Positions 41,801 through 49,679 are shown, counted from the stretch's first letter. The stretch is 64,000 nucleotides of DNA from Clostridiales bacterium (GCA_017569285.1 CP069419.1:992001-1056000), one strand, 5' to 3'. Notes: generated from the letters alone by a model not told the origin. Program-made: numbers and translations.

Positions 41801-42019
41801 CAGCGCGGCTTCAATGTCCCGCCCCAGGTCTGCCGACAGCGGCAGCTCCTCCTGGTCCCGGAACACTTTGCCGGGATGACGTTCTCCGTCCTGCCGCAGG
41901 GCGGCGGGAACCGTGTACGTCTCGATCATCTGATGCAGTTTTTTCGCAATTTCCTGGTCCGGCGTCTGGTGGCGGTAACTGATGAATGCTGTGTACTGAC
42001 TGGAGCTCACAGGCGGCAC
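38858..42019 (-). CDS. TIR domain-transmembrane-coiled coil-WD40 protein
   Basis: A 1053-residue four-part protein. Residues 8-180: a TIR domain (YTAFISYRH, KVFRDQEELP, WLICICSPRYLQSKWCLREV), with the predicted catalytic Glu in WCLRE (about 96). Residues 189-209: one membrane helix. Residues 212-435: a coiled coil made of near-identical 35-residue units. Residues 460-1045: a WD40-like propeller (IFSPDGKKIAVVDSRSG, VCVSPDGQFF, ISFSADSRLMAIAG). The TIR lies inside and the stalk plus propeller outside if the basic ARRRTMRN marks the cytoplasmic side. TIR enzymes hydrolyse NAD in defence and signalling; the trigger would be sensed by the propeller. Confidence 0.9.
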   Translation of the reverse strand: MPPVSSSQYTAFISYRHQTPDQEIAKKLHQMIETYTVPAALRQDGERHPGKVFRDQEELPLSADLGRDIEAALDNSEWLICICSPRYLQSKWCLREVEYFIEHKGRDRVLAVLVEGEPEDSFPELLRFETDENGNRKEREPLAANVRGESLADNLKKLKKEKYRILAPIVGTSFDGLYQRARRRTMRNIMAAALATVAVLGGFLAYALVQNGKITAQNEQITAQNERISAQNDELTEKNEQIEKANQELTEKNEQIEKANEDLSKANDEITAKNKEISDKNDELTEKNEQIEKANQDLTKANDEITAKNKEISEKNGELTEKNEQIEKANQDLTKANDEITAKNKEISEKNDELTEKNEQIEKANQDLTKANDEITAKNKEISDKNDELTEKNEQIEKANQDLTEANEQITAQNREISEKNIRIEEERATAARNECDLLTEKSVYYSSINRKNEATKLALNALDVSETVDGYGKSEGMEALAVSCFMGDFAVDAELEFPGFVNYDPSCIFSPDGKKIAVVDSRSGLSLCDAETGDRLWVSTPFSHAISSVHWNEESTKLAVTVMWGHTICIIDAATGEHLQELHNVFYWPCNAIFEGENLLVAFSKGIVVFQPDSEDGVFPWPVQIQDNQHITSRSFLNDRYISLCELALGTPSRIFIRGLNTDEYFGIVMDNNKVITGYTISPDVEWIYVHQFNEAMVINLYTDEIRWRVERDGPGVEVQECSPVWVGNVILDCGNAYDALTGEVLYTTENNCVCVSPDGQFFADASTIYRVSDGKGIADVPNNGNIRAMSPDGSRLIVYQPTAYDRGLPGNEDAIAARRQAAYVELFPGEGSQYTVDRYEGTLLEISDYTEPDVPAGTVIQLNDPYGTSTTSYLAVRNFISPDCRYILIMNQGMYIPLYDLQAGNEPIARIYDFSIGDHVEAKDISFSADSRLMAIAGAAGHVAVYELATGRMVFSFTDTYLARSLSEIRFNANGNYMMVADFNQTRFRVYSTTNGQTVYNMNAMKEIRDWGFDLETGDAVMWYTDGSAQIFRMFEDEDSLVAYAREKAAK
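40760..41326 (-). repeat. In-frame 105-bp tandem repeats encoding the TIR protein stalk
   Basis: Residues 232-420 are built of 35-residue units beginning NDELTEKNEQIEKANQ and ending NKEIS(D/E)K. The three central units (residues 281-385, bases 40865-41179) are almost identical in DNA, one carrying NGEL for NDEL. The flanking units are more diverged (first: an extra ELTEKNEQIEKAN; last: EANEQITAQNREISEK). Such arrays change copy number by slippage or recombination in 105-bp, frame-preserving steps. Confidence 0.9.
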
Positions 42020-42108
42020 CTCTTCCTTTGTCGGATATGTGGAATTTTCTGCTTCTGGAATCAGTATACCAGAAGCGGTGCCGGAAAGATATATCTTTTT
42101 TCAGGGAT

Positions 42109-42141
42109 GAAAACATCCGGCTTCCATCACGAAAGCCGGAT
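42109..42141 (-). terminator. Terminator of the MATE gene
   Basis: ATCCGGCTT (42115-42123) pairs with 42133-42141; on the minus strand the stem is followed by GTTTTC. It separates the MATE transporter gene from the TIR gene. Confidence 0.65.
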
Positions 42142-42166
42142 ATGATCTGTATTTTATAATCTGTTT

Positions 42167-43549
42167 TTATGGTTCTTCCGGTTCTTCTCTCCGTTTGTTC
42201 CCCATCTTCTTCCACCGGCCGGAGAGCAGGTAAACCGTACCGATCAGGAAAGGCACCAGGCCGGACAGCGCGTTGCCGTACCAGAAGCCCCGGATCCCCC
42301 AGGAGAATACGACACCCAGCAGCAGGCTCAGGCCGATCCGGCAGAAAATGCCGTCCAGCAGCGCCACCGCCAGGTTCAGCTTCGAGTTGCCGGAGCCGTT
42401 GATCAGGGCAAAGTTCGGCGGGCGCAGCACGCAGCCCAGGTACTGGATCATGGCAATCGGGATATAGGTGATGGCCATCGCCAGCACCTCGGGATCCTGG
42501 GAGAACAGGCCGAACAGCCATTCCGGCCGGAACAGCGTGATCACCGCGAAGATGCCTGCCGGGATCGCCACAATCCACATCGCGTGGCCGACCACCTTCG
42601 GCACCCGCTCGGTCTTCCCGGCGCCCAGCGCCTGGGAAACCATCGCGCCGCCGGAGGAGGAGATCGCCTGGCTCACCACGCCGATCATGTTCTCCAGCTT
42701 CCGCGCCACACCGGTCACCGCGATCGCCACCGCGCCGTATGTATTCACATAGCTGTTCACAAACAGCATGGAGAATGTGATCGCAGCGCTCTGCACCACC
42801 ATGGGAATGCCCAGGCTCATCAGCTGGCCGCGTACGCTTTTGTAAATCCGGAAATGCTTCGGATGGAAATCAAAATGGATCTGTTCCCGGTTTTTGTACA
42901 GCAGCCGCAGCGCAAACAGGAAGCTCACCGCCTGCCCGATCACCGTTGCCAGCGCAGCGCCCTGCGGGCCCATCTGCATCGGGCCGACAAACAGGATATC
43001 CAGGATAACGTTCAGTACGGAAGCGATGGCGATAAACATGAACGGATGCTTGGAATCCCCCATGCCGCGCAGGATCGCGCTCACCAGGTTATAGCCGTAG
43101 ATGAACACCACGCCCCAGATGCAGGTGATGCAGTACTGCCGGGTGTATTCCCAAATGTCCTCCGGGGTGTTCAGCCACCGCAGGACCTCCTGGTAGGAAA
43201 ACAGGAAGATCACCATGATGATGACCGCCAGGCTTTCCAGCAAGGTGAACAGCGTACCGACCATTTCGCCTACCTGGTCATACCGCCGGGCGCCCACATA
43301 CCGGGAAATCAGGATCTGTCCCGCGTTGGAAAAGCCCATGGCGACAAAGGTGATCAGCATCAGTACCTCGCCGCCCACGGAAACGGCGGACAGGCCGTTC
43401 GTGCCGACAAAGTTGCCGACCACAATCATATCTACCATGTTGTAGACCATCTGCAGGAGTCCGGACAGGAACAGCGGCAGCGAGAAGGAGAACAGCGTGC
43501 GCGGCACGCTCCCCCTGGTCAGGTCCCGGATAATCGCTTTCTTCTCCAT
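42167..43549 (-). CDS. MATE family multidrug efflux transporter
   Basis: A 460-residue carrier with 12 predicted helices. Family features are the N-terminal PRTLFSFSLPLFLSGLLQMV, YNMVDMIVVGNFVG, the first-half SNAGQILISRYVGARRYDQV, and the equivalent second-half ISSSGGAMVSQALGAGKTER. MATE proteins export cationic drugs in exchange for Na+ or H+. It is divergent from the leader-peptide/methyltransferase/AAC(6') operon (about 185 bases between starts), a setting that fits drug resistance. Confidence 0.92.
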   Translation of the reverse strand: MEKKAIIRDLTRGSVPRTLFSFSLPLFLSGLLQMVYNMVDMIVVGNFVGTNGLSAVSVGGEVLMLITFVAMGFSNAGQILISRYVGARRYDQVGEMVGTLFTLLESLAVIIMVIFLFSYQEVLRWLNTPEDIWEYTRQYCITCIWGVVFIYGYNLVSAILRGMGDSKHPFMFIAIASVLNVILDILFVGPMQMGPQGAALATVIGQAVSFLFALRLLYKNREQIHFDFHPKHFRIYKSVRGQLMSLGIPMVVQSAAITFSMLFVNSYVNTYGAVAIAVTGVARKLENMIGVVSQAISSSGGAMVSQALGAGKTERVPKVVGHAMWIVAIPAGIFAVITLFRPEWLFGLFSQDPEVLAMAITYIPIAMIQYLGCVLRPPNFALINGSGNSKLNLAVALLDGIFCRIGLSLLLGVVFSWGIRGFWYGNALSGLVPFLIGTVYLLSGRWKKMGNKRREEPEEP

Positions 43550-43673
43550 GCGCTTCCCCCGTGCGTTCGAAAAATCATAACAGTTTATTTTATCATATTT
43601 CCATCCGGATTACAGCCGGTTTTCCTGTTAACCGCAAAAAATGCATAATCCGGGTTCCGGATGAAAAAACTGC

Positions 43674-43702
43674 TTGACGCCGGTATGGAAATCATATATA
43701 CT
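43674..43702 (+). promoter_or_regulatory. Promoter of the leader-methyltransferase-acetyltransferase operon
   Basis: TTGACG at 43674-43679 and TATACT at 43697-43702 with 17 bases between; start expected near 43709, 27 bases before the leader ORF. Confidence 0.8.
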
Positions 43703-43735
43703 CACCCCAATATTTTACAGGAAGGAGCTCTTCCC

Positions 43736-43837
43736 ATGAAGGCGTACCGGATGACTGCGAAGACTGTGCTGACCGTCACTGATACTGTGACCGGTTATGT
43801 TCACGCGTCCGGCCGTCCGGGTGGAGGGAAAGAGTAG
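43736..43837 (+). CDS. Leader peptide, 33 residues
   Basis: Begins MKAYRMTAKTVLTVTDTVTG and ends SGRPGGGKE. AGGAAGGAG is 8 bases before the ATG. It sits between a strong promoter and an intrinsic terminator hairpin, and its stop is 27 bases before the stem. That is the arrangement of ribosome-mediated attenuation, in which a drug-stalled ribosome on the leader frees the downstream genes. The peptide has no known stall motif I can name. Confidence 0.65.
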   Translation: MKAYRMTAKTVLTVTDTVTGYVHASGRPGGGKE

Positions 43838-43864
43838 ATTCCGCATTATCTTCAGTTATGGAAT

Positions 43865-43894
43865 CACTTATCCGCACCGGATAAGTGGTTTTTT
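43865..43894 (+). terminator. Attenuator-type terminator before the methyltransferase gene
   Basis: CACTTATCCG (43865-43874), loop CAC, complement (43878-43887), then GTTTTTT. It lies after the leader ORF and 50 bases before the methyltransferase start, so read-through is needed to express the operon. Confidence 0.88.
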
Positions 43895-43944
43895 CATGTA
43901 CATACATGCATTCATACTTTACAGATTGAAAGGGAGGGATTACC

Positions 43945-44772
43945 ATGGATCTGCACGATTATCAGGATGTTGCCGAAAACTATGACCGTTACCTCGAAGT
44001 GATGTACGCCCATGACGATCATCACGAAAACTTTCAGGAGTTCTACCTGGACCTGTCCCGGAAGTACGGCTCCGGCGGTGTGGTGGACGTAGCCTGCGGT
44101 ACGGGAGCCGTGCTCCTGTACCTGGCAGAGCGCGGGATTGACATCGACGGTACGGACCTGTCGGAGGAGATGTGCAAAGTAGCTGCGGCCAAGGCGGATG
44201 CCATGGGCCTGCGCCTGAACATCATCCCGGCGGACATGACAGTCTTCTCATCCGGCCGGAAGTATTCCCTCGCGATCATCGCCCGCAGCGGCTTCATGCA
44301 CCTGCCGACCCAGGCGCTGCAGGAGGCCGCCCTCCGGAACCTGCGGGAGCAGCTGCTGCCCGGCGGAATCCTGACGCTCAACACATTTGACCCCTGGCCG
44401 CCGATGCAGGCGCAGCAGATGAAAACCGCCCCGGAGGATTATTCCTTCCGCCTGGAAAACGTCAACAGCCGCGGAAACCGGGAGAAGATCTGGAACGCCA
44501 TCACGTACAACCCGTATACACAGCAGATGTACGGCAACTGGAAATTCGAGGAGTTCAACGAAAAGGGCGAAATGATCGGGGAGCGGATCCGTCCCCTGCG
44601 GATGCGGCAGACAAACCGCTGGGAGATGTTCCTCCTGGCAAAGCTGTGCGGCTTTGAGGTGGCGGATATTTACCGCGGATACAACGGGGATAAGGAAGAC
44701 CTGAATGACCCGTCCTCCGCCTCCCGGTATCAAAGCAACCTGATCTGGATCCTGAAACGAAAAGAAATGTGA
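43945..44772 (+). CDS. Class I SAM-dependent methyltransferase
   Basis: A 275-residue methyltransferase. Motif I is VVDVACGTGAVLLYLAERG, with the acidic end of strand 2 in IDIDGTDLSEEMCKVA, motif II near LNIIPADMTVF and post-motif LPGGILTLNTFDPW. The substrate is not clear; it is not an Erm-type rRNA dimethylase, since no N6AMT NPPY-like motif is seen. GGGAGGG precedes ATG 43945. It is downstream of an attenuator and 10 bases before the AAC(6') fusion gene, so methylation of a drug or of its target are both possible. Confidence 0.85.
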   Translation: MDLHDYQDVAENYDRYLEVMYAHDDHHENFQEFYLDLSRKYGSGGVVDVACGTGAVLLYLAERGIDIDGTDLSEEMCKVAAAKADAMGLRLNIIPADMTVFSSGRKYSLAIIARSGFMHLPTQALQEAALRNLREQLLPGGILTLNTFDPWPPMQAQQMKTAPEDYSFRLENVNSRGNREKIWNAITYNPYTQQMYGNWKFEEFNEKGEMIGERIRPLRMRQTNRWEMFLLAKLCGFEVADIYRGYNGDKEDLNDPSSASRYQSNLIWILKRKEM

Positions 44773-44782
44773 GGAAAAAACC

Positions 44783-45793
44783 GTGATTTACTACCAGGAC
44801 GATGAGATTACCATCCGGACCCGGGAAGAGCGCGATGCGCAGATCATTGCGGATGAGCAGATCCGCCAGGGCTGGCATTCCAGTCCGGAATGGTTCCTGA
44901 AGGAGCTCCGGGATCATGAGGAGGGAAAGTGCGTCTCGCTGACCGCGGAATACCGGGGAGAGGTCGCCGGGTATGTCAACGTCTACCGTTCCCCGAAGGA
45001 AGGTCCCTTCGTCTCCTCCGGATATCCGGAAATCAACAATTTCGGTGTGCTCCAGAAATACCAGCGGCATGGCATCGGCTCCAGGCTGATGGATGTGGCG
45101 GAGCAGGTGGCCGCGGAATTCTCGGATAAAGTATGCCTCGGTGTCGGCCTGCACAACGGCTATGGCAGTGCCCAGCGGATGTATGTCAAACGGGGCTATG
45201 TGCCGGACGGATCCGGCGTATGGTACGGCGATAAGCCCTGCACCCCGTATGACACGCAGTACACCTGTGATGACGACCTGCTCCTGTATATGTCCAAACC
45301 CGTGGAAAAACCGGTATCCGGCCCCGCGCCGGCCTGTCGGGTAAAGGTGTTCATTCAGAAAGCATCCCCGGAGGATGCCCGGACCGTTGCGGAGCTGGCA
45401 GCCCGGCTCTGGCCGGATCATGATGCGGATGAACTGACCGGGGAAATGCAGGACCTGCTGGCCAACGATGAATGCGCCGTCTTCCTGGCCCTTGCGGACG
45501 GGGAGCCCGTTGCCTTTGCCCAGTGCCAGCTCCGGCACGACTATGTGGAAGGTGCGGAATCCAGCCCTGTCGGATATATGGAAGGCGTCTATGTGGCGGA
45601 AGAATACCGCCGCCAGGGAGTGGCCGCCCGGCTGCTGCACAGCTGCGAGCTGTGGACCGCATCCATGGGCTGCACGGAGTTTGCCAGCGACTGTGAGCTG
45701 ACGAACAGCGAAAGCCGCCTGTTCCATCTCGGCACCGGCTTTACCGAAGCCAATCGGATCGCCTGCTTTGTCAAACACCTGGCCAGGAATTAA
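44783..45793 (+). CDS. GNAT fused to aminoglycoside 6'-N-acetyltransferase-like domain
   Basis: A 336-residue protein of two acetyltransferase domains. The N-terminal GNAT (1-180) has the acetyl-CoA loop FGVLQKYQRHGIGSRLM and RMYVKRGYVPDG. The C-terminal domain (about 188-336) closely follows AAC(6')-I enzymes: AARLWPDHDADELTGEMQDL, the HDYVEGAESSPVGYMEGVYV strand, EEYRRQGVAARLL, CTEFASDCELTNSESRLFH and LGTGFTEANRIACFVK. Those enzymes inactivate aminoglycosides at the 6'-amine. The start is GTG 44783 after GAGGAAA. Fusions of AAC(6') are known with other resistance domains; this N-terminal partner is unusual. Confidence 0.85.
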   Translation: MIYYQDDEITIRTREERDAQIIADEQIRQGWHSSPEWFLKELRDHEEGKCVSLTAEYRGEVAGYVNVYRSPKEGPFVSSGYPEINNFGVLQKYQRHGIGSRLMDVAEQVAAEFSDKVCLGVGLHNGYGSAQRMYVKRGYVPDGSGVWYGDKPCTPYDTQYTCDDDLLLYMSKPVEKPVSGPAPACRVKVFIQKASPEDARTVAELAARLWPDHDADELTGEMQDLLANDECAVFLALADGEPVAFAQCQLRHDYVEGAESSPVGYMEGVYVAEEYRRQGVAARLLHSCELWTASMGCTEFASDCELTNSESRLFHLGTGFTEANRIACFVKHLARN

Positions 45794-45823
45794 CCGGCCT
45801 GTATGATCGGCTGTCCCTTTCCG

Positions 45824-45860
45824 TCACCGGCGGCATTTTATCCCCGCCGGTGATTTTTTT
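45824..45860 (+). terminator. Terminator of the methyltransferase-AAC(6') operon
   Basis: TCACCGGCGG (45824-45833) pairs with CCGCCGGTGA (45844-45853), followed by seven T. Confidence 0.92.
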
Positions 45861-45891
45861 CTGCCAAAGTGAAAAAAAGCGCGCACGCACT

Positions 45892-45899
45892 CGTCTTAA
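45892..45899 (+). promoter_or_regulatory. Possible ECF -10 element (CGTC)
   Basis: CGTCTTAA lies in a short gap before the ECF sigma gene, as the CGTC-type -10 of autoregulated ECF factors would. No clear AAC-type -35 is visible, so this is weak. Confidence 0.25.
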
Positions 45900-45966
45900 T
45901 AGGTGAAAACGTGCTGGCGGCTGCCCGGTCCGGGCGGCCTGCCGCATTGAAGCGGAGGTGATCGCT

Positions 45967-46491
45967 ATGGAGCATGCCGTGGTACCCGGCATGACCCGTG
46001 AACAGAAGCTCAGCGAATGGATTGAGCAATATTCAGATTCCATTCTGAGAACCTGTTACCTGTACCTGTCCGATATGCAGATGGCGGAAGACGCCCTGCA
46101 GGAGACATGGATCAAGGCCTGGAAGTACATGGACGATCCGTCCCGGAAACCCGTTGCCCATGAGAAGGCTTGGCTGCTCCGGATCGCAGTGAACACCTGC
46201 AGGGATTACCGGCGGACCGCCTGGTTCCGGCATGTGGACCGGCAGAACGCCCTGGAGGATCTGCCTCCACACTTTGTGGCCGCCGAACCGGCTGACAATT
46301 CCGTCTCCATGATCGTCATGGATCTTCCGGACAAATATAAGCAGATCATCCTGCTTTACTATTACCAGGGGCTCACGATCCAGGAAACCGCGTCTGTGCT
46401 GGGACTTTCAGCAGCCGCCATCCACCGCCGGCTCCGGAAAGCGGAAGCCCTCCTGAAAAGCGCGCTGGAAAGGGGTGAATCGCATGAGTAA
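45967..46491 (+). CDS. ECF-type sigma-70 factor
   Basis: A 174-residue ECF sigma factor: region 2 (SDSILRTCYLYLSDMQMAED, ALQETWIKAWKYM), region 4 (LPDKYKQIILLYYYQGLTIQ, SAAAIHRRLRKAEALL). ATG 45967 is 8 bases after GGAGG; the in-frame GTG at 45958 lies on the ribosome binding site. It overlaps the start of the next gene by 8 bases, the classic sigma/anti-sigma coupling. Confidence 0.92.
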   Translation: MEHAVVPGMTREQKLSEWIEQYSDSILRTCYLYLSDMQMAEDALQETWIKAWKYMDDPSRKPVAHEKAWLLRIAVNTCRDYRRTAWFRHVDRQNALEDLPPHFVAAEPADNSVSMIVMDLPDKYKQIILLYYYQGLTIQETASVLGLSAAAIHRRLRKAEALLKSALERGESHE

Positions 46492-48637
46492 TGAGATCAT
46501 GAAGCAGCGGGTCCAGCAGGCACTGAACGAAGAGCTGGCCCATATCCATACCACCTCCCGGGAGCGCGATCAGCTGTATGAGAACGCGATTGGAGGAAAA
46601 GTCATGAAACATAAACTGAAAACCGGCCTGGTGCTCGCGCTGGTGCTGGTGCTGGTTTCGGCCGTTGCCGTTGCCGCGGTGCTGCTGAGCCAGCAGGAAA
46701 TTGTGGAACAGGTAGCCGTCCCCATGGCCCTGGAAAACGACACGGGCATTGTGGCAAATCAGGATTATTCACCGGAACAGCTGGCCCGTCTGATTCAGAC
46801 GCTCGATGAAAACGGCTTTACCCTGGAGGAGAACAACGCCCTGATGCAGGTCCTGAAGAGCGGTCAGGGATACAACGAGGAAGAGACCATCATGGAAATC
46901 TGCCGCCAGGCTTTCGGCGGCAACTACGGCACCTGGACGCTGGAGCAGCAGGACTGGTTCGAAAAGCTGCTGGCGGATATCGGCTTCAATGAGGAATACA
47001 CGCCCAACCTGCCCGGGGAAGGCAACATGACCTATGAGCAGGCGGAAGCGTACGCGTTCGCCGCACTGAAGGCTGAATTCGGGGATGCCCTGGATCCGGC
47101 GGACCGGGAAAGCTATATCCTGGACCGCGGCTTCTGGCGCGGCAGCGAAGACAGCCCGGCTTACTGGTATTTCAACCTGTTCCCGAAAGATATCATGCTC
47201 GGCACCTATTCCGTTTCCTTCGAGGACGCGGATCCGGACGAAACCCTGGAAGTGGAAGGCTCGGTTCCCGACTGGACGGAACCGTATACCGCGGATGACC
47301 TGGTCAAAGCCTTCCTCAGCATCAACAGCCCGTATTATCATGAAGTGCCGGCCTCCGCCCTGCGGCAGCTGCATGACATGATGGCGGACGCAAAGATGGA
47401 TCCGGACAGCGTCTGGTATCCGGATGCCTTGGGATTTGCCCTGACCGGATATCCGAAACCCGCGGAAAGCGATATTTCCCGGGCGGATGCCGTCGCGGCA
47501 GCCAAAGCTGCGCTGGACAACCCGCAGGCCGTGTGCAGCTCCGCCGTTCTCACCGAGTACAAAGGAAAACGCACCTGGCTGGTCACCCTCACGGTATATA
47601 TCCGGATGGGTACGCCGGATGAAATCCAGGTCGTATCGGTAGACAGCATCTCCGGGCAAGTGGAAAGCATCCGGAAAATGACCCGGGACGACAGCGAAAC
47701 CATGGTGCTGGTTGCGGAAGCCGCTTATACCAAATCGCGTGAAGGCCTGCTGACCGAGGCGGATTATATCCGCCTGGCCGCGGAAGCCGTCCGGGCGGAG
47801 CATCCCGGACTGGATCTGCTGAATGAAAACGAATATGAGGTGAAGGTCTTCGGCAGGGATCAGCGCATAGTCTGGTTCATTACCCGCAGCCTGCAGCACG
47901 GCAATGTCTCCGCATCCGTATCCCGGGACGGAACGGTCTCTGATATCAGCGTTGACTCGGAAGGCGTCAATCCGGACAACCTGTACAGCCGTTACTGGAG
48001 CATCTACGGCTGGTACAGCGTGGATAACGGCGAATGGGACGCCTGGAACCAGGATGTCTGGGCCCAGCTGAAGCTGACAATGGACCCCCTCGAACCCACG
48101 ACCGTCGAGGCAAAGCTGCTGAAGATGGGGCAGTATCCCACGGAGGACTCCGTACGCATTGACCACCACAGGGCCCAGGAACTGGCCCTGCAGCAGGTTA
48201 ACCACCGGTGGGCGGAGGTCAACACCTGCATCCTGATCGACGCGCAGCCCCATCCGGTCTGGAAGATCCGGGTCATCGCTGATTCCGCGGCGGATGCCGT
48301 GTTTGAACTGGACGCCGAAACCGGTGAAATCCTGAACGTCGATCTGTACAGGACTGAGTACACCCCCGATTATGTCCTGTATTCCCTCGAGAAGAACTGG
48401 CGGAAGGTTCTCCTGGAGGAGGAAGGCGTCATCCCGCTGGCCAAATATGCCATCACTTACAAGTACGGAGACCTGGAACTGGATCTCCCTGAAATCGAAG
48501 TGGACAATCCGGAGCTCTACGAAGCCCATGTGGACGGCCTCACTGCCCGCTTCACCGCCCTCAAAGCCGGGGAACCGGGCTATGAGGTGGAGCTGGATGA
48601 AGGCGGATTCGTACTACGCTGTGAGGAAATCCGGTAA
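46484..48637 (+). CDS. Anti-sigma-like single-pass membrane protein with PepSY-like repeats
   Basis: A 717-residue protein. A cytoplasmic N-terminus of about 45 residues (SNEIMKQRVQQALNEELAHI) could bind the sigma factor. One helix (TGLVLALVLVLVSAVAVAAV, about 47-68) follows. The large outer part has repeated alpha-beta units resembling PepSY domains: ADAVAAAKAALDNPQ with TWLVTLTVYI and SVDSISGQVESI; DHHRAQELALQQVNHR with PVWKIRVIAD and ELDAETGEILNV. ATG 46484 overlaps the sigma gene end. The outer part probably senses wall or envelope state. Confidence 0.82.
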   Translation: MSNEIMKQRVQQALNEELAHIHTTSRERDQLYENAIGGKVMKHKLKTGLVLALVLVLVSAVAVAAVLLSQQEIVEQVAVPMALENDTGIVANQDYSPEQLARLIQTLDENGFTLEENNALMQVLKSGQGYNEEETIMEICRQAFGGNYGTWTLEQQDWFEKLLADIGFNEEYTPNLPGEGNMTYEQAEAYAFAALKAEFGDALDPADRESYILDRGFWRGSEDSPAYWYFNLFPKDIMLGTYSVSFEDADPDETLEVEGSVPDWTEPYTADDLVKAFLSINSPYYHEVPASALRQLHDMMADAKMDPDSVWYPDALGFALTGYPKPAESDISRADAVAAAKAALDNPQAVCSSAVLTEYKGKRTWLVTLTVYIRMGTPDEIQVVSVDSISGQVESIRKMTRDDSETMVLVAEAAYTKSREGLLTEADYIRLAAEAVRAEHPGLDLLNENEYEVKVFGRDQRIVWFITRSLQHGNVSASVSRDGTVSDISVDSEGVNPDNLYSRYWSIYGWYSVDNGEWDAWNQDVWAQLKLTMDPLEPTTVEAKLLKMGQYPTEDSVRIDHHRAQELALQQVNHRWAEVNTCILIDAQPHPVWKIRVIADSAADAVFELDAETGEILNVDLYRTEYTPDYVLYSLEKNWRKVLLEEEGVIPLAKYAITYKYGDLELDLPEIEVDNPELYEAHVDGLTARFTALKAGEPGYEVELDEGGFVLRCEEIR

Positions 48638-48653
48638 TCTTTCTATGCGGATA

Positions 48654-48686
48654 GACTCCTGCCGCCCATGCGGCGGGAGTCTTTTT
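48654..48686 (+). terminator. Terminator of the sigma/anti-sigma operon
   Basis: A 12-bp stem GACTCCTGCCGC with its complement (one G-U) around CCAT, followed by TTTTTT. Confidence 0.93.
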
Positions 48687-48763
48687 TCTGTCTCTGCGGC
48701 TGAAAACAATGGACTTCCGGACCTTCATGTCGTACAATAGTCACAGGCAGGAGGAGATGAATA

Positions 48764-49672
48764 ATGCTCTATGTGGGAATCGCGCTGCTGATTCTGCTGG
48801 TTTTCATGATCGGAATCAGCGTTTATTTGGTGATCTACGCGATGAAAAATATGCACCACCACTCCCTGGAGGATTCCCGGGCCTGGCAGGAGCATCATTA
48901 CGACCTGTCCTGGTATGACAGCATGGAAAAGACCGACTACACCGTCACCTGCGGCGACGGCTATATCCTGCATGCCCAGTTCCTGCCGAATCCTGTCCCC
49001 ACAGACCGGTATATCCTCATCACCCACGGCTTCACGGACAATCATTACGGTTCGCTGAAATATGCCCGGATCTACCTGGACAACGGATACAACGTCATCA
49101 TCTATGACCTCCGCGGCCACGGAATGAACAGTAAAACCATCACCACCTTCACCATCCTGGAGCGGGAGGATCTGTACGCCATGATCCTGGACAGCCGCCG
49201 GCGCTATCCGGATATGAAGGTCCTCGGCCTGCACGGGGAATCCCTCGGCGCAGGTACCACGGTCGCCGTACTGAAGAAAAAGCCGCCGGTTGACTTCGCG
49301 GTGGTGGATTGCGGGTTCTATGATATGGTTCCTGTGTTCGAAGTGGCAATTCGCAGCTATCATCTGCCTGTTTTTATGGTTAAAGTGGCATCTATGTGTG
49401 CAAAAGTGATTTACGGATACTCTTTCCGGCAGATGCGTCCCATTGAGGCACTGGCGGACAACCAGATCCCTCTGCTGTTCATGCACGGCTCCTGTGACGA
49501 ACTGGTTGCCCCGGAGCACAGCCGGAAGATGAGCAAAGCCACCGCGGGCTACAGCGAAGTCCATATGATTCCCAATGCCGGCCATGCCGATGCCGTATTT
49601 ACAGACCCGGAGATGTACCGGATCATCGTCACCGACTTCCTCCGGAAAATCGTCCCGGATTCCGGGAAATAA
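48764..49672 (+). CDS. Membrane-anchored alpha/beta hydrolase
   Basis: A 302-residue hydrolase with an N-terminal helix (LYVGIALLILLVFMIGISVY) and a catalytic domain. Oxyanion strand LITHGFTDN, DLRGHGMNS, nucleophile elbow LHGESLGAGT, Asp in HGSCDELV and His in NAGHADAV are all in place. The family includes BAAT/acyl-CoA-type and monoglyceride-like hydrolases of Firmicutes. AGGAGG precedes ATG 48764. A GC-rich hairpin follows the stop. Substrate unknown. Confidence 0.88.
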   Translation: MLYVGIALLILLVFMIGISVYLVIYAMKNMHHHSLEDSRAWQEHHYDLSWYDSMEKTDYTVTCGDGYILHAQFLPNPVPTDRYILITHGFTDNHYGSLKYARIYLDNGYNVIIYDLRGHGMNSKTITTFTILEREDLYAMILDSRRRYPDMKVLGLHGESLGAGTTVAVLKKKPPVDFAVVDCGFYDMVPVFEVAIRSYHLPVFMVKVASMCAKVIYGYSFRQMRPIEALADNQIPLLFMHGSCDELVAPEHSRKMSKATAGYSEVHMIPNAGHADAVFTDPEMYRIIVTDFLRKIVPDSGK

Positions 49673-49679
49673 CAAAAGC

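Noticed and set aside
43945-44772. Erm-type 23S rRNA methyltransferase downstream of the leader peptide
   Set aside because: The attenuator layout suggests it, but the protein lacks the adenine-N6 motif and has a generic class I small-molecule methyltransferase layout.
46769-48529. 586-codon minus-strand ORF
   Set aside because: Antisense shadow of the anti-sigma-like gene; no family features and no ribosome binding site. Long antisense frames are common in this GC-rich DNA.
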